From JACVRW01 sp963739095 (lineage in GTDB: Bacteria > Actinomycetota > Thermoleophilia > Solirubrobacterales > Thermoleophilaceae), in contig CAVTZF010000021.1 of NCBI GenBank assembly GCA_963739095.1, positions 62,001 to 126,000 on the forward strand: a DNA stretch of 64,000 nucleotides. The letters run 5' to 3'. The first letter of the stretch is position 1, and every line of letters starts with the position of its first letter. The notes under the pieces were generated by a model that was not told the origin of the DNA, searched no databases, and saw only the letters and a list, made by a program, of their open reading frames with translations. The position numbers and the translations under genes are program-made. This document shows positions 25,215 to 34,494 of this stretch, piece after piece.

Positions 25215-25848
25215 GAAAGGTCAGCACTGCAAGGACGCGCCGGTGGTCCTCGGCCGCGGGCGTCAGGCCGAGCTTGCTGAAGATGCTCGTCACGTGCTTC
25301 TCGACCGCACGCTCGGTCACGACCAGGTGCTCGGCGATCGCCTGGTTCGAGCGGCCCTCCGCCATCAGCTCGAGCACCTCGCGCTCGCGCGGCGTGAGCT
25401 CGGCGAGCGGGTCATCGCGGCGCGCCCGGCCGACCAGCTGGGCGACCACCTCCGGGTCGAGCGCCGAGCCGCCCTCGGCCACGCGCTTGACCGAGTCCAC
25501 GAAGCGCTCGACGTCCGCCACCCGGTCCTTCAGGAGGTAGCCGACGCCGCCCGCGCTGTCGCTCACCAGCTCGAGGGCGTAGCCCTCCTCGACGTATTGC
25601 GAGAGGACGAGCACGCCGGTGTCGGGGTGGTTCGCGCGGATCTCGAGCGCCGCCCGCAGGCCGTCGTCCGTGTTGGTGGGCGGCATGCGAATGTCGACGA
25701 CGGCGACGTCCGGCTTGTGCGCGCCGACCTTGCGGATCAGGTCCTCGGCGTCGCCCGCCTGCGCGACCACCTCGAAGCCCGACTCCTCGAGCAGCCGTAC
25801 CACGCCCTCGCGCAGCAGGACCGAGTCGTCCGCGACGACTACGCGCAT
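25204..25848 (-). CDS. NarL/LuxR-type response regulator
   Basis: A 214-residue regulator with an N-terminal receiver (VVVADDSVLLREGVVRLLEE; phospho-Asp in AVVDIRMPP; Lys in YLLKD) and a C-terminal LuxR HTH (LTPREREVLELMAEGRSNQA, VTERAVEKHVTSIFSKLGL). It is the output of the histidine kinase encoded immediately upstream, with a 10-base overlap. Target genes cannot be read from the sequence. Confidence 0.95.
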   Translation of the reverse strand: MRVVVADDSVLLREGVVRLLEESGFEVVAQAGDAEDLIRKVGAHKPDVAVVDIRMPPTNTDDGLRAALEIRANHPDTGVLVLSQYVEEGYALELVSDSAGGVGYLLKDRVADVERFVDSVKRVAEGGSALDPEVVAQLVGRARRDDPLAELTPREREVLELMAEGRSNQAIAEHLVVTERAVEKHVTSIFSKLGLTPAAEDHRRVLAVLTFLRA

Positions 25849-27590
25849 GGGATGCTGGCCTTCACGGTCGTTCCTCTTCCCGGCTCCGATTCCACCTCGA
25901 GACGGCCCTCGAGCACCGCCATCCGGTCGGCGAGGCCGCGCAGGCCGGTGCCCCTCGCGGGATCGGCCCCGCCGACCCCGTCGTCGGCGACCGCCACGAC
26001 GACCCGCCCGTTGTGGCGCTCGACGCTCACCGTCGCCTGGTTTGCGGCAGCGTACTTCGCGACGTTCGTGAGGGCCTCGGAGACGACGAAGTAGGCGGCC
26101 AGCTCGACCGCCTCCGGCAGGCGCTCGGACGGGACGGGGCCCAGCTCCACCGGGACCGGCGCGCGCAGAGCCAGAGACTCGACGGCGGTGCGCAGGCCGC
26201 GCTCGGAGAGCACCGCCGGGTGCAGCCCGCGGGCGAGCTCGCGCAGCTCCTCGAGTGCCGCCTCGAGCTCCTCGCCGGCGCCGGCGAGGAGCGTCTCCGC
26301 TCCACCGGGATCCTCGCGCAGCTTCGACCGCGCCATCCTCAGGTTGAGCGCGAGCGACACGAGTCGCTGCTGGGCACCGTCGTGCAGGTTGCGCTCGAGC
26401 CGGCGCCGCTCCTCGAGCCCGATGCGCAGCATGCGCTCGCGCGACCCGCGCAGCTCCTCCAGCTTGGCGCGCAGCTCGGCGTCGAGTCGCTCGTTCTCGA
26501 GGGCGAGCGCCGCGGCGGCCCCGACCGCGCGGACGTGGTCGCGCGCCCCGGCGAGCGAGGCGTCGTAGACGATGGCCGCGATCGTCTCGCCCTGGAGCTC
26601 GACCGGCGCCACGGCGCGCCCCGAGCCCTGCTTCGGCAGCGTGAAGGGCCGGCCGGCCACGTCGACGAAGCGCGCGCTCTCCGGCAGCCAGTAGACGAGC
26701 TCGAGCGACGGATCGGAGAGGGCGTCGGCAAGCGCGTCGCGGAGCTCGCCCGGGCGCGGCGCCTCGCCCAGCCGCGAGATCAGCTCGCCGACGGCGCCGC
26801 CCTGGAGCACGCGCGCGCGAGCGAGCGCGGCGAGGAAGACGAAGGGGATCAGCCCCAGCAGGGCCATTGCCGACAGCCACGCGACATTGGCGGCGTCGCT
26901 GCTTTTCGCGGCGGCGTTGACGCCGACCGTCGCGACGAGGGCGACCATCAGCGCGATGCCGGTGAGGTAGAGCGGCCCGTAGAGCCGCCGCTCGGCGCCT
27001 GCCGCGCTCCGGTAGCGGCGGACCAGCAACACCATCGCCACGACCACCAGCACGACCGCCGCGGCGTCGAGCGCCGTGCCGAACACGTCGACGACGGTGT
27101 CGTTCGCCGAGATGAGCAGGACGTTGTCCGGACAGTCGTCGCAGCCGAAGGAGCTCTGCGGGTCCGCGAACAGGTACAGCGGGAGCACGAGCAGCGTCAG
27201 GACGTAGGCGGTTCCCACGAGTCGCCGCTCGAAGGTGGTGTGGAGGTGTCCGTTGGGCGTGGACAGAAGCAGCTGCAATGCGGTCACGAAGAAGACCGAG
27301 CCGATGACCTGGCCGAAGGTGAACAGGATCGCGATGTCGGATACGCCGACGAGGCTGAGCAGCCAGGCGAACCCGGTGGCCGTCATCAGCATGCCGACGC
27401 GGCTCTCGGGATCCCGGGACCAGGCGAACAGGCCGGTTCCAACCCAGCCCCAGCCGACGAACAGCCCAAGCGCGGCGACCGCCCCGCGCAGCGGCAGGTG
27501 GTTGCTCGTCAGGATGAGCGCGAGGTCGATCAGGCCAAGCGCTACGGCGGCGCCCCCGAGTCCCCAGAGGGCACGGCGCAGTGAGGTCAG
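25839..27590 (-). CDS. Membrane sensor histidine kinase (HisKA_3)
   Basis: The kinase is about 583 residues: several N-terminal membrane helices, a GAF-like linker, the HisKA_3 phospho-acceptor box ERNLHDGAQQRLVSLALNL, and an HATPase domain (SEALTNVAKYA, VADDGVGG, GTGLRGLADRM). The first standard start is ATG 27392, but the frame stays open upstream and encodes two more helices and VGWGWVGTGLFAWSRDPESR, a motif typical of this kinase group just before MTATGFAWLL. No ATG, GTG or TTG exists there. I infer CTG 27590, overlapping the preceding receiver gene stop as CTGA. The operon is receiver, kinase, NarL regulator. Confidence 0.88.
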   Translation of the reverse strand: MTSLRRALWGLGGAAVALGLIDLALILTSNHLPLRGAVAALGLFVGWGWVGTGLFAWSRDPESRVGMLMTATGFAWLLSLVGVSDIAILFTFGQVIGSVFFVTALQLLLSTPNGHLHTTFERRLVGTAYVLTLLVLPLYLFADPQSSFGCDDCPDNVLLISANDTVVDVFGTALDAAAVVLVVVAMVLLVRRYRSAAGAERRLYGPLYLTGIALMVALVATVGVNAAAKSSDAANVAWLSAMALLGLIPFVFLAALARARVLQGGAVGELISRLGEAPRPGELRDALADALSDPSLELVYWLPESARFVDVAGRPFTLPKQGSGRAVAPVELQGETIAAIVYDASLAGARDHVRAVGAAAALALENERLDAELRAKLEELRGSRERMLRIGLEERRRLERNLHDGAQQRLVSLALNLRMARSKLREDPGGAETLLAGAGEELEAALEELRELARGLHPAVLSERGLRTAVESLALRAPVPVELGPVPSERLPEAVELAAYFVVSEALTNVAKYAAANQATVSVERHNGRVVVAVADDGVGGADPARGTGLRGLADRMAVLEGRLEVESEPGRGTTVKASIPCA

Positions 27591-27937
27591 AGGAGCGCCT
27601 CCAGCGCCGCGCCAGACAGCTCCGACTTCGGGATGAAGCCGCGAACCTGGGCGCTCTCGCCGAGCGGCCCGAGGTCGTCGACGTCGCGGCTTGAGGTGAG
27701 CACGACGGCGGGCGCCGATCCGTTGGCGGTGATACGCGCCGCGACCTCGAAGCCGTCGATGTCGGGCAGCTGCACGTCGAGCAGGACCATCTGCGGGTGC
27801 AGCTCGTGCACCGCCTCGATCGCCGTCAGGCCGTCGGGCGCCTCGCCGACCACCTCGAAGCCCTCGGCCTCGAGCAGCATGCGCGCGCTCGCCCGGAAGC
27901 TCGGGTGGTCGTCGACGATGAGGACGGTTATGGCCAT
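27587..27937 (-). CDS. Single-domain response regulator (receiver only)
   Basis: A 116-residue CheY-like receiver: VLIVDDHPSFRASARMLLEA with the acidic pair, phospho-Asp in MVLLDVQLPDIDG, Thr/Ser in VVLTSSRD and Lys in GFIPKSELSG. It has no output domain. ATG 27937 starts at the conserved first strand. As the first gene of the operon it may act as a phosphate sink or relay for the membrane kinase. Confidence 0.92.
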   Translation of the reverse strand: MAITVLIVDDHPSFRASARMLLEAEGFEVVGEAPDGLTAIEAVHELHPQMVLLDVQLPDIDGFEVAARITANGSAPAVVLTSSRDVDDLGPLGESAQVRGFIPKSELSGAALEALL

Positions 27938-28021
27938 CTCAGCGCGGATTGTGTACCCGGCCGGGCATTTATCCAATACGGATAGCCACACCACCGGGCC
28001 CGCCTATCATCCGCCCTCCTC

Positions 28022-28708
28022 ATGGAGGGTGCCACCGAGCCGATAGCCGCGCCGCCGTCCGAGCTGCCACCGGAGCTCCGCGGCGAGCCGCCGCCGCGCA
28101 GCGGCGGGCCGCTCGCGCTCATGCGCTTCATGCGCGCGAAGGGCATGCTGAACCTGAAGTACGGGCGGCTGATCGCGCGGCTCGGCTGGTGGAAGCTGCG
28201 CCTGCGCGGGCGGCTCCTGCTCGACGGGCTCGCCTTCATCGGCCCCGGCTGCTCGCTCGAGGTGGGCCCCCGCGCCACCATCGAGCTCGGGCGCTGGTCC
28301 TGGGTCGGCCACGGCTGCAAGATCCGCTCGCACGAGGGCGCCGTGTCGATCGGGGCGAAGACCGTGCTCGGCCAGGAGTGCACGATCTCGTCGTTCCAGC
28401 ACGTGTCGATCGGCCGCGAGTGCGTGATCGCGGACCGCGTGATGCTGATCGACTTCGACCACGGCATGGTCGAGGTCGAGCGCCCGATCCGCCTCCAGGG
28501 CATCTACAAGCGCGACGTGCGCGTCGGCAACAACGTCTGGATCGGCTACGGCGCCTGCATCCTGCGCGGCGTGACCGTGGGCGACAACGCCGTGATCGGC
28601 ACCAACGCCGTGGTGACCCGCGACGTCCCGGCCAACGCCGTCGTCGGCGGCGTGCCGGCGCGGTTGATCCGGATGCGCGAGGCACCCCAGCGGATGCGCT
28701 TCTCGTAA
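28022..28708 (+). CDS. Left-handed beta-helix acyltransferase (hexapeptide repeat)
   Basis: A 228-residue protein with hexapeptide repeats from about residue 75 on (IGAKTVLGQECTISSFQHVS, VRVGNNVWIGYGACILRGVT, VGDNAVIGTNAVVTRDVPAN) ending VVGGVPARLIR, as in O-acetyltransferases of the WbbJ/Maa type. The N-terminal 60 residues are basic and may contact membranes. Likely modifies a surface sugar or small molecule with acetyl-CoA. Single gene, divergent from the receiver operon. Confidence 0.88.
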   Translation: MEGATEPIAAPPSELPPELRGEPPPRSGGPLALMRFMRAKGMLNLKYGRLIARLGWWKLRLRGRLLLDGLAFIGPGCSLEVGPRATIELGRWSWVGHGCKIRSHEGAVSIGAKTVLGQECTISSFQHVSIGRECVIADRVMLIDFDHGMVEVERPIRLQGIYKRDVRVGNNVWIGYGACILRGVTVGDNAVIGTNAVVTRDVPANAVVGGVPARLIRMREAPQRMRFS

Positions 28709-28775
28709 CGCGCGCGTCGCCGAGTTGTCACACGCGGGTGCTGAACCGTGACGCGCGGGGCGCCACGATCCGCCC

Positions 28776-29806
28776 ATGACTCGCGAGTGGACGAATTGCG
28801 CCAGACATACAGACGCCGGAATTCGCCACTCGCGGATCCTGATGCCGCGATCGCGGGGTTGGCCGGAGAGCCAGCACGGCGTCGTTTCGCTGCCGCAGCT
28901 GACCGTGTTGGGGCTCGGGCCGAGCGCGGTGCGGGAGCGCGTGCGGGCGGGCGCCTGCATAGCGTTCACCGCGGCGTCTACGCGGTCGGGTATCGCGCGC
29001 TCACCGCCGCGCGGCAGCTGGATGGCGGCCGTGCTTGCCTGTGGCGACGGCGCAGTTCTCTCCCATGGTCGGCCGCATGCTTTGGGGATTGCGCGAAGGA
29101 GGTGGCGTCGCGGGTCGACGTGACTGCGATCCGCGGAGGACGGCGAAGAGCACGCGCCGGCGATCCGCGTCCATTGGCGTCGTCTGTCGCTCGCCGTCGA
29201 CGTCACCGCCTGCGACGGGATCCCCTGTACCTCCGTCGCCCTTACCCTGCTCGACCTCGCCTCGGTCGTCTCCCCGCGAAAGCGCTCGAGAACGCCTGCG
29301 ACCGCGCCGAGCAGCTGCGCATCTTCGACGGCCGCGCCCTCGAGGACCTGCTTGTGCGGGCCCAGGGCGAGCGCGGCACGAAACGCCTGCGCGAGACGCT
29401 CGAGCAGCTGGACCCGAGCGGCGCGCTGACCCGCAGCGAAATCGAGCGCCTGATGCTCGCCCTCTGCCGCGCCCACTCCCTTCCCCAGCCAGTCGTAAAC
29501 GGCTGGATCCAGCTGGACGGCATCGGCTTCTCCCCCGACTTCCTCTGGCCGAACGCCAAGCTGATCGTCGAAACAGATGGCCACACGACCCACCGCACGA
29601 GGAAGGCCTTCGAAGCCGACCGCCGCCGTGACCAGCTCCTGGCCGAGGCCGGCTACACCACGCTGCGCTTCACCTGGCGCCAGCTCACGACGGAGCCCGA
29701 GCGCCTTGCGCGCACGATCAGGGCCGTGCTGGACCGTGCGGTTACCCACACCTCCCTTAGGGGGAATTCCGCATTGGAACGGAGGTCGCCCGAGACGGAC
29801 GATCTC
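28776..29806 (+). pseudogene. DUF559/AbiEi-like protein, several frameshifts
   Basis: Parts of a roughly 300-residue protein with an AbiEi-like winged helix and a C-terminal DUF559 (restriction-endonuclease-like fold) are spread over frames. Readable pieces in order are ESQHGVVSLPQLTVLGLGPS, RLHSVHRGVYAVGYRALTA, SWMAAVLACGDGAVLSHG, ALWGLRE-like residues, and then a long intact end with AKLIVETDGHTTHRTRKAFE, DRRRDQLLAEAGYTTLRFTW. At least four frame changes are needed. The intact final frame runs without a stop into the MMPL gene. Proteins of this kind are common in actinobacteria, with no settled function. Confidence 0.75.
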
Positions 29807-29809
29807 CCC

Positions 29810-32055
29810 ATGAGCCATTCGAAGACAAACAACATCGCAGCGCGCGCCGGAAGGTGGAGCGCCCAACACCGGAAGAAGGCCATCGTTGGATGGCTTCTCT
29901 TCGTGATCTTGGCCGTCTTCATCGGCGGCTCAGTAGGCACCAAGACGCTCGACGACGTCGACGACTCGGGCATCGGCGAGTCCGGCCGGGCTGACACTGC
30001 GGTCTCGCAGAACTTCCCGGACAAGGTCTCCGAGAGCGTGATGGTGCAGAACAAGAACGCCTCGGTCCGCGACCCCGAGTTCAAGGCGGTCGTGGCCGAC
30101 GTCCAGGCCGCGCTCAAGGACGACCGCGGCGTCCGGAACATCAGCAGCCCGTACGGCAAGGGCAATGAGGGCCAGCTGTCGAAGGACGGCCACTCGGCGC
30201 TCATCACGTTCGAGCTGCCCGACAAGGACGGACAGGCGGAGGACCTCGTCGAGGCACCGCTTGCCACCGTCGCCAAGCTGGACAAGCAGCACTCCGGTTA
30301 CACCATCGAGGAGTTCGGCGACGCGAGCGCCGACCGGGCGCTGTCAAAGGCGTTCTCGGATGACTTCCAGCGGGCCGAGATCACCTCTCTGCCGATCACG
30401 CTGATCATCCTCATCCTCGCTTTTGGTGCGCTGCTCGCAGCGTTCGTCCCCCTGCTGCTCGCCATCACCGCCGTGGCGGCGGCGATCGGCCTGATCGGCC
30501 CGATCTCCCAGATCTGGCCGGTGGACGAGTCGATCAACTCGGTCGTGCTGCTGATCGGCCTGGCCGTGGGCGTCGACTACGCCCTCTTCTACATCCGCCG
30601 TGAGCGCGAGGAGCGCGCACGCGGGCGTAGCGAGGAGGCGGCGCTCGAGGCCGCGGCCGCGACCTCGGGCGTGCAGTGCTCGTGTCCGGCTTCACCGTGA
30701 TCGCGGCGATGGCCGGCATGTACTTCGGCGGCGCTCCGACGTTCATCTCGTTCGCCACGGGCACGATCCTCGTGGTGGCGATCGCCGTGCTCGGCTCGCT
30801 GACCGTGCTGCCCGCGGTGCTCTCGAAGCTCGGCGACCGCGTCAACAAGGGCCGGATCCCGTTCCTCAAGCCGGAGCGCCGCACCGGTGAGCCGCGCGTG
30901 TGGTCGTGGGTCCTCAACCGCGTGCTGGCGCGCCCGCTGACCTCCGTGATCGCGGCGGGAGCGGTGCTGGTCGTGCTCGCGGTGCCGGTGCTGCACATCC
31001 ACACGGCCGACTCGGGCGTCGACGGGCTGCCGCGCTCGCTCGAGGTCATGCAGACCTACGACCGGATGCAGGCCGCCTTCCCGGGTGAGCAGTTCACGGC
31101 GGACATCGTGGTCGAGGGCAACAACCTCGACAAGGCTCAGATCCAGGGCTACGCCCAGGAGCTGCGCCAGCTCGCGGCCGACTCGAACGAGTTCCACGAG
31201 CCGGTGACCGTCGACACGAGCCCCAACGGCAACGTCGCGGTGTTCGAGGTCCCGGTGGCCGGCACCGGCACCGACGAGACCTCGATGGACGCGGTCACGA
31301 CGCTGCGCGAGGACGTCGTGCCGGACGTGTTCGGGAACGTCCAGGGCGGCGAGCTCGTCGGCGTGACCGGATTCACCGCCGGGTCGATGGACTTCAACGA
31401 CCTGATGGCGGAGCGCATCTGGTACGTGTTCGCGTTCGTCTTCGCGATGGCGTTCCTGCTGCTGCTGGTGACGTTCCGGTCGATCGTCATCCCGATCAAG
31501 GCGATCGTCCTGAACATCATGTCGGTGGCTGCGGCGCTCGGAGTCGTGACCTGGGTCTTCCAGGACGGGCATCTGGAGGACTTCCTCAACTTCGACTCCA
31601 CCGGCGCGATCACGGCCTGGTTCCCGCTGATGCTGTTCGTGATCCTGTTCGGCCTCTCGATGGACTACCACGTGTTCATCCTGAGCCGGATCAAGGAGGC
31701 GTTCGATCGCGGCGAGAGCACCGACGAGGCCGTCGCGCACGGCATCAAGTCGACGGCCGGGGTGGTGTCCGCGGCGGCGCTCGTGATGGTCGGCGTGTTC
31801 TCCATCTTCGCCACGCTGTCGTTCATCGACATGAAGCAGTTCGGCGTGGGCCTGGCCGTGGCGGTCCTGCTCGACGCCACGCTCGTCCGCGGTGTGCTGC
31901 TGCCGGCGACGATGAAGCTGCTCGGCGACTGGAACTGGTACCTGCCGAAGTGGCTCGAGTGGCTGCCCAAGGGCCCCGCGCTCGAGGGCTCCGGCGAGCC
32001 GGTCGAGGAGCGGCGCGTGCCGCCCCGCCACGACCCACAGCCCGCCGAGGCCTAG
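29810..32055 (+). pseudogene. MMPL/RND family transporter, single-base frameshift
   Basis: An export protein of about 745 residues with two halves. The first frame (ATG 29810) covers the N-terminal helix, the first soluble domain and helices TLIILILAFGALLAAFVPLL and VVLLIGLAVGVDYALFYIRR, and stops at 30700. A second frame carries on with AVLVSGFTVIAAMAGMYFGG through the second soluble domain and FPLMLFVILFGLSMDYHVFI to TAG 32053-32055. The switch falls at the GGG at 30667-30669: adding one G restores TSGRAVLVSG. Everything else is intact, so this is either a sequence error or a very recent mutation. MMPL proteins export lipids or small molecules. Confidence 0.9.
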
Positions 32056-32077
32056 GCCCGGACCACAACCAAGCAGT

Positions 32078-32106
32078 GCGGCGCCCGCCCATCCGGCGGG
32101 CGCCGC
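32078..32106. terminator. Perfect 12-bp hairpin after the MMPL gene
   Basis: GCGGCGCCCGCC (32078-32089) pairs perfectly with GGCGGGCGCCGC (32095-32106) around a 5-base loop, 23 bases after the MMPL stop. GCATTTGGGG follows, without a strong U-run. It separates the transporter from the catabolic region. Confidence 0.75.
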
Positions 32107-32156
32107 GCATTTGGGGGCTTGCTTCGCGCAGCCCGCTGAGGTAGTTTGACTGTCGT

Positions 32157-32176
32157 TGACTTTGTGGTCAGTCGCA
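32157..32176 (+). promoter_or_regulatory. Conserved operator-like element, copy A
   Basis: TGACTTTGTGGTCA (32157-32170) followed by GTCGCA matches the elements at 35822 and 47506. It lies 15 bases before the ATG of the secreted hydrolase gene. TTGACT at 32156 would fit a -35 box, but the TATCAT box seen in the other copies is absent here, so this may be an operator alone. An extra TTGACT occurs at 32146. Confidence 0.6.
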
Positions 32177-32191
32177 CAAGGGCGGGCAGGC

Positions 32192-33724
32192 ATGCGAAAG
32201 CGGCTCGCCGGGCTGGCCACGCTGGCGGTGGGAGGACTCGCACTCCTGACCGGTGGCGCGGTGGGGGCCGCGCCACCGGCGGGTGCGGGCCAATCGGGAA
32301 GCTGCGCACCCGGCCGAGCCGGGTGCTCCGCCGAGGAGGCCGAGCGCGAGCTCACCGTGATGACGTTCAACATCTGGTACGGCGGCGTGCAGGTCGACTT
32401 CGCGCAGGTCGCGCGCGCGGTCCGCGAGGCCCGCGCCGATGTGGTCGGCGTGCAGGAGCCCGAGGGGAACCTGCGCAGGCTCGCCGCGGCGACCGGCATG
32501 CCGTACGTCGACGACAGCCTGCACCTGATCTCGCGCTACCCGCTGTACGCGGTCGGCAGCGGCGCCGACCGCTTCGCATACGTGGCCCTCGACCTCGACC
32601 ACGTGGCGGCGATCGGCAACGTGCATCTCACCTGCTGCCCGTACGGGCCCGAGGAGGCGGCCGCGGGCAAGGGGCCGAAACGCGTCCTGCGGCTCGAGCG
32701 CTCGCTGCGCCTCCCCGAGATCCGGCCCTACGTGCGCAGGCTCGGGGGCCTCGCACGGCGGGGTGTGCCGAGCTTCATCACGGGCGACTTCAACTCGCCC
32801 TCGCATCTCGACTGGACCGAGGCCGTCGCGCAGGCGCGTCCCGAGCGCGTCCCCTTCCCGCTCTCCTGGCCGGTGTCGAGCGCTCTCGCTCGCGCGGGCT
32901 TCAGCGACTCCTACCGCGTAGCGCACCCCGACCCGGTGGCGACCCCGGGTTACACATGGACGCCCGGCACTCCGGCGCCGCGCATCCGCCGCAAGGAGAC
33001 GCTCGACCGCATCGACTGGGTCATGGCCGGCGGGCGTGCGCGCACGCTCGCTGCCCGGCTTGTGGGCGAGGCGGGCGGGCCGGATGTCGACGTCGGGCTC
33101 GACCCCTACGGGTCGGACCACCGCGCCGTCGCCTCGACCTTCGCGGTCACGCCCGGGCGCGCTCCGGCGCTCGTGAGCGCCGAGCCGCGCGTCGCATCAC
33201 GCGGCGAGCGGGTCAGCATCCGCTACACGCAGACGCGCGGCGGCGCCGGCCGGAAGATCGGGATCCTGCGCGATGGCAAGACGGTGGCCTCGCTCCCGAT
33301 CTACGACGCGTCCGACCACCTCGCCTCGTACTTCGGCACCAGGTCGCTGCGCCCCGGCGCCTACCGCGCCGCGCTGCTGGACGGCGACGGCTCGGTCGCG
33401 GCGAGCTACAGGTTCTGGATCGAGGCGCCCGGCACGCGGCCCTCGATCCGCACGACGAGTGCGAGCTACGGCCGCGGCGAGCCGATCCGGCTGCGCTTCG
33501 GCGGCGCGCCGGCGAACAAGCTCGACTGGGTCGGGATCTACCGAGCCGGCGAGGACGACCTCTACCAGTACTTCGGCTTCAAGTACACGGGAGCGCGCCC
33601 GAGCGGCCGCATCAGCTTCACGAAGGCCGACCTCGGGTCGCTCGCGCCCGGCCGCTACCGAGCCGCGCTCATGCTCGACGACGGCTACACGGTGCTCGCC
33701 GACTCGACCTTCCGGGTTCGATGA
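32192..33724 (+). CDS. Secreted EEP-fold (endonuclease/exonuclease/phosphatase) hydrolase
   Basis: The 510-residue protein begins with a signal peptide (ATG 32192, MRKRLAGLATLAVGGLALL). The EEP domain follows: MTFNIWYGG, VVGVQEPEG, ITGDFNSPSHLDW, DRIDWVMAGG and SDHRAV give the Asn, Glu, Asp-x-Asn and Asp-His catalytic set of DNase I-like phosphodiesterases. The last 170 residues form two beta-sandwich-like repeats (RVSIRYTQTRGGAGRKIGIL and LRFGGAPANKLDWVGIYRAG). It could hydrolyse a nucleic acid or a phospholipid outside the cell. It sits under operator copy A and overlaps the CaiD-like gene (ATGA), so an amine-yielding phosphodiester substrate is conceivable. Confidence 0.85.
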   Translation: MRKRLAGLATLAVGGLALLTGGAVGAAPPAGAGQSGSCAPGRAGCSAEEAERELTVMTFNIWYGGVQVDFAQVARAVREARADVVGVQEPEGNLRRLAAATGMPYVDDSLHLISRYPLYAVGSGADRFAYVALDLDHVAAIGNVHLTCCPYGPEEAAAGKGPKRVLRLERSLRLPEIRPYVRRLGGLARRGVPSFITGDFNSPSHLDWTEAVAQARPERVPFPLSWPVSSALARAGFSDSYRVAHPDPVATPGYTWTPGTPAPRIRRKETLDRIDWVMAGGRARTLAARLVGEAGGPDVDVGLDPYGSDHRAVASTFAVTPGRAPALVSAEPRVASRGERVSIRYTQTRGGAGRKIGILRDGKTVASLPIYDASDHLASYFGTRSLRPGAYRAALLDGDGSVAASYRFWIEAPGTRPSIRTTSASYGRGEPIRLRFGGAPANKLDWVGIYRAGEDDLYQYFGFKYTGARPSGRISFTKADLGSLAPGRYRAALMLDDGYTVLADSTFRVR

Positions 33725-34494
33725 GCGCGGTCCGGACCGAGGTGCGCGGCCACGTGCTCGAGGTCGTGCTCGACCGTCCCAAGGCGAACGCGATCGACCG
33801 CGCCACCGGGCTCGACCTCCACGACGCCTTCGCGCGCCTGCGCGACGACCCGGAGCTGCGCGTCGGCATCCTCACCGGCGGCGGCGAGCGCTTCTTCTCG
33901 GCCGGCTGGGACCTGAAGGCAGCCGCCGCGGGCGAGGAGGACACCTCGACGGACTTCGGGCCGGGCGGCTTCGCCGGCCTCACCGAGATGTTCGACCTCG
34001 ACAAGCCCGTGATCGCCGCCGTCAACGGGCTCGCCGCCGGCGGCGGCTTCGAGCTCGTGCTGGCCTGCGACCTGATCGTCGCGGCCGACCACGCGGAGTT
34101 CTTCCTGCCCGAGCTCAGCCTGGGCATCGTGCCGGACGCGGGCGGCGCCCAGCGCTTGCCGCGCAGGCTGCCGTGGTTCCTCGCCATGGAGCTGCTGCTG
34201 ACGAGCCGGCGCATGGGCGCCGAGGAGGCCGAGCGGCGCGGGCTCGTCTGCGCGGTCGTCCCCGGCGCGCAGCTGATGGACGAGGCGCGCCGGCTCGCCG
34301 ATCACATCGCGGGCTGCCCGCCGCTCGCCGTCCAGGCCACCAAGGAGATCATCCGCCGCGGCGAGGGGCTCTCGGTCGAAGAGACGTTCGCCGAGATGGC
34401 CGCCGGCCGCTTCTCCGCCTACTCGCGCGCGATCGCGGCCTCGGAGTTCGTCGAGGGCGCGAAGGCCTTCGCGGAGGGGCGCGCGTCCGAGTAG
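33721..34494 (+). CDS. Enoyl-CoA hydratase, crotonobetainyl-CoA hydratase (CaiD)-like
   Basis: A 257-residue crotonase. From memory of E. coli CaiD, stretches are nearly identical: LDRPKANAID, FFSAGWDLKAAA, DFGPGGFAGLTE and LDKPVIAAVNG, followed by GGGFELVLACDLIVA, LGIVPDAGG and SRRMGAEEAERRGLV. CaiD hydrates crotonobetainyl-CoA to carnitinyl-CoA. No CaiB-type CoA-transferase is nearby, so the substrate may be a related quaternary-amine acyl-CoA. ATG 33721 overlaps the stop of the secreted hydrolase. The 3' end overlaps the convergent amine oxidase gene by 76 bases. Confidence 0.88.
   Translation: MSAVRTEVRGHVLEVVLDRPKANAIDRATGLDLHDAFARLRDDPELRVGILTGGGERFFSAGWDLKAAAAGEEDTSTDFGPGGFAGLTEMFDLDKPVIAAVNGLAAGGGFELVLACDLIVAADHAEFFLPELSLGIVPDAGGAQRLPRRLPWFLAMELLLTSRRMGAEEAERRGLVCAVVPGAQLMDEARRLADHIAGCPPLAVQATKEIIRRGEGLSVEETFAEMAAGRFSAYSRAIAASEFVEGAKAFAEGRASE

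Noticed and set aside
28711..28757. Inverted repeat CGCGCGTC / GACGCGCG after the acetyltransferase gene
   Set aside because: Arms of 8 bases with a 31-base loop are expected by chance in such GC-rich DNA.
28748..30700. A natural fusion of a DUF559 domain and an MMPL transporter
   Set aside because: The DUF559 part is broken in several places and MMPL proteins start at the position of ATG 29810; the shared frame is most likely accidental.
32156..32185. Full promoter at element copy A like those of copies B and C
   Set aside because: The -35-like TTGACT is present but bases 32180-32185 are GGGCGG, not a -10 box.
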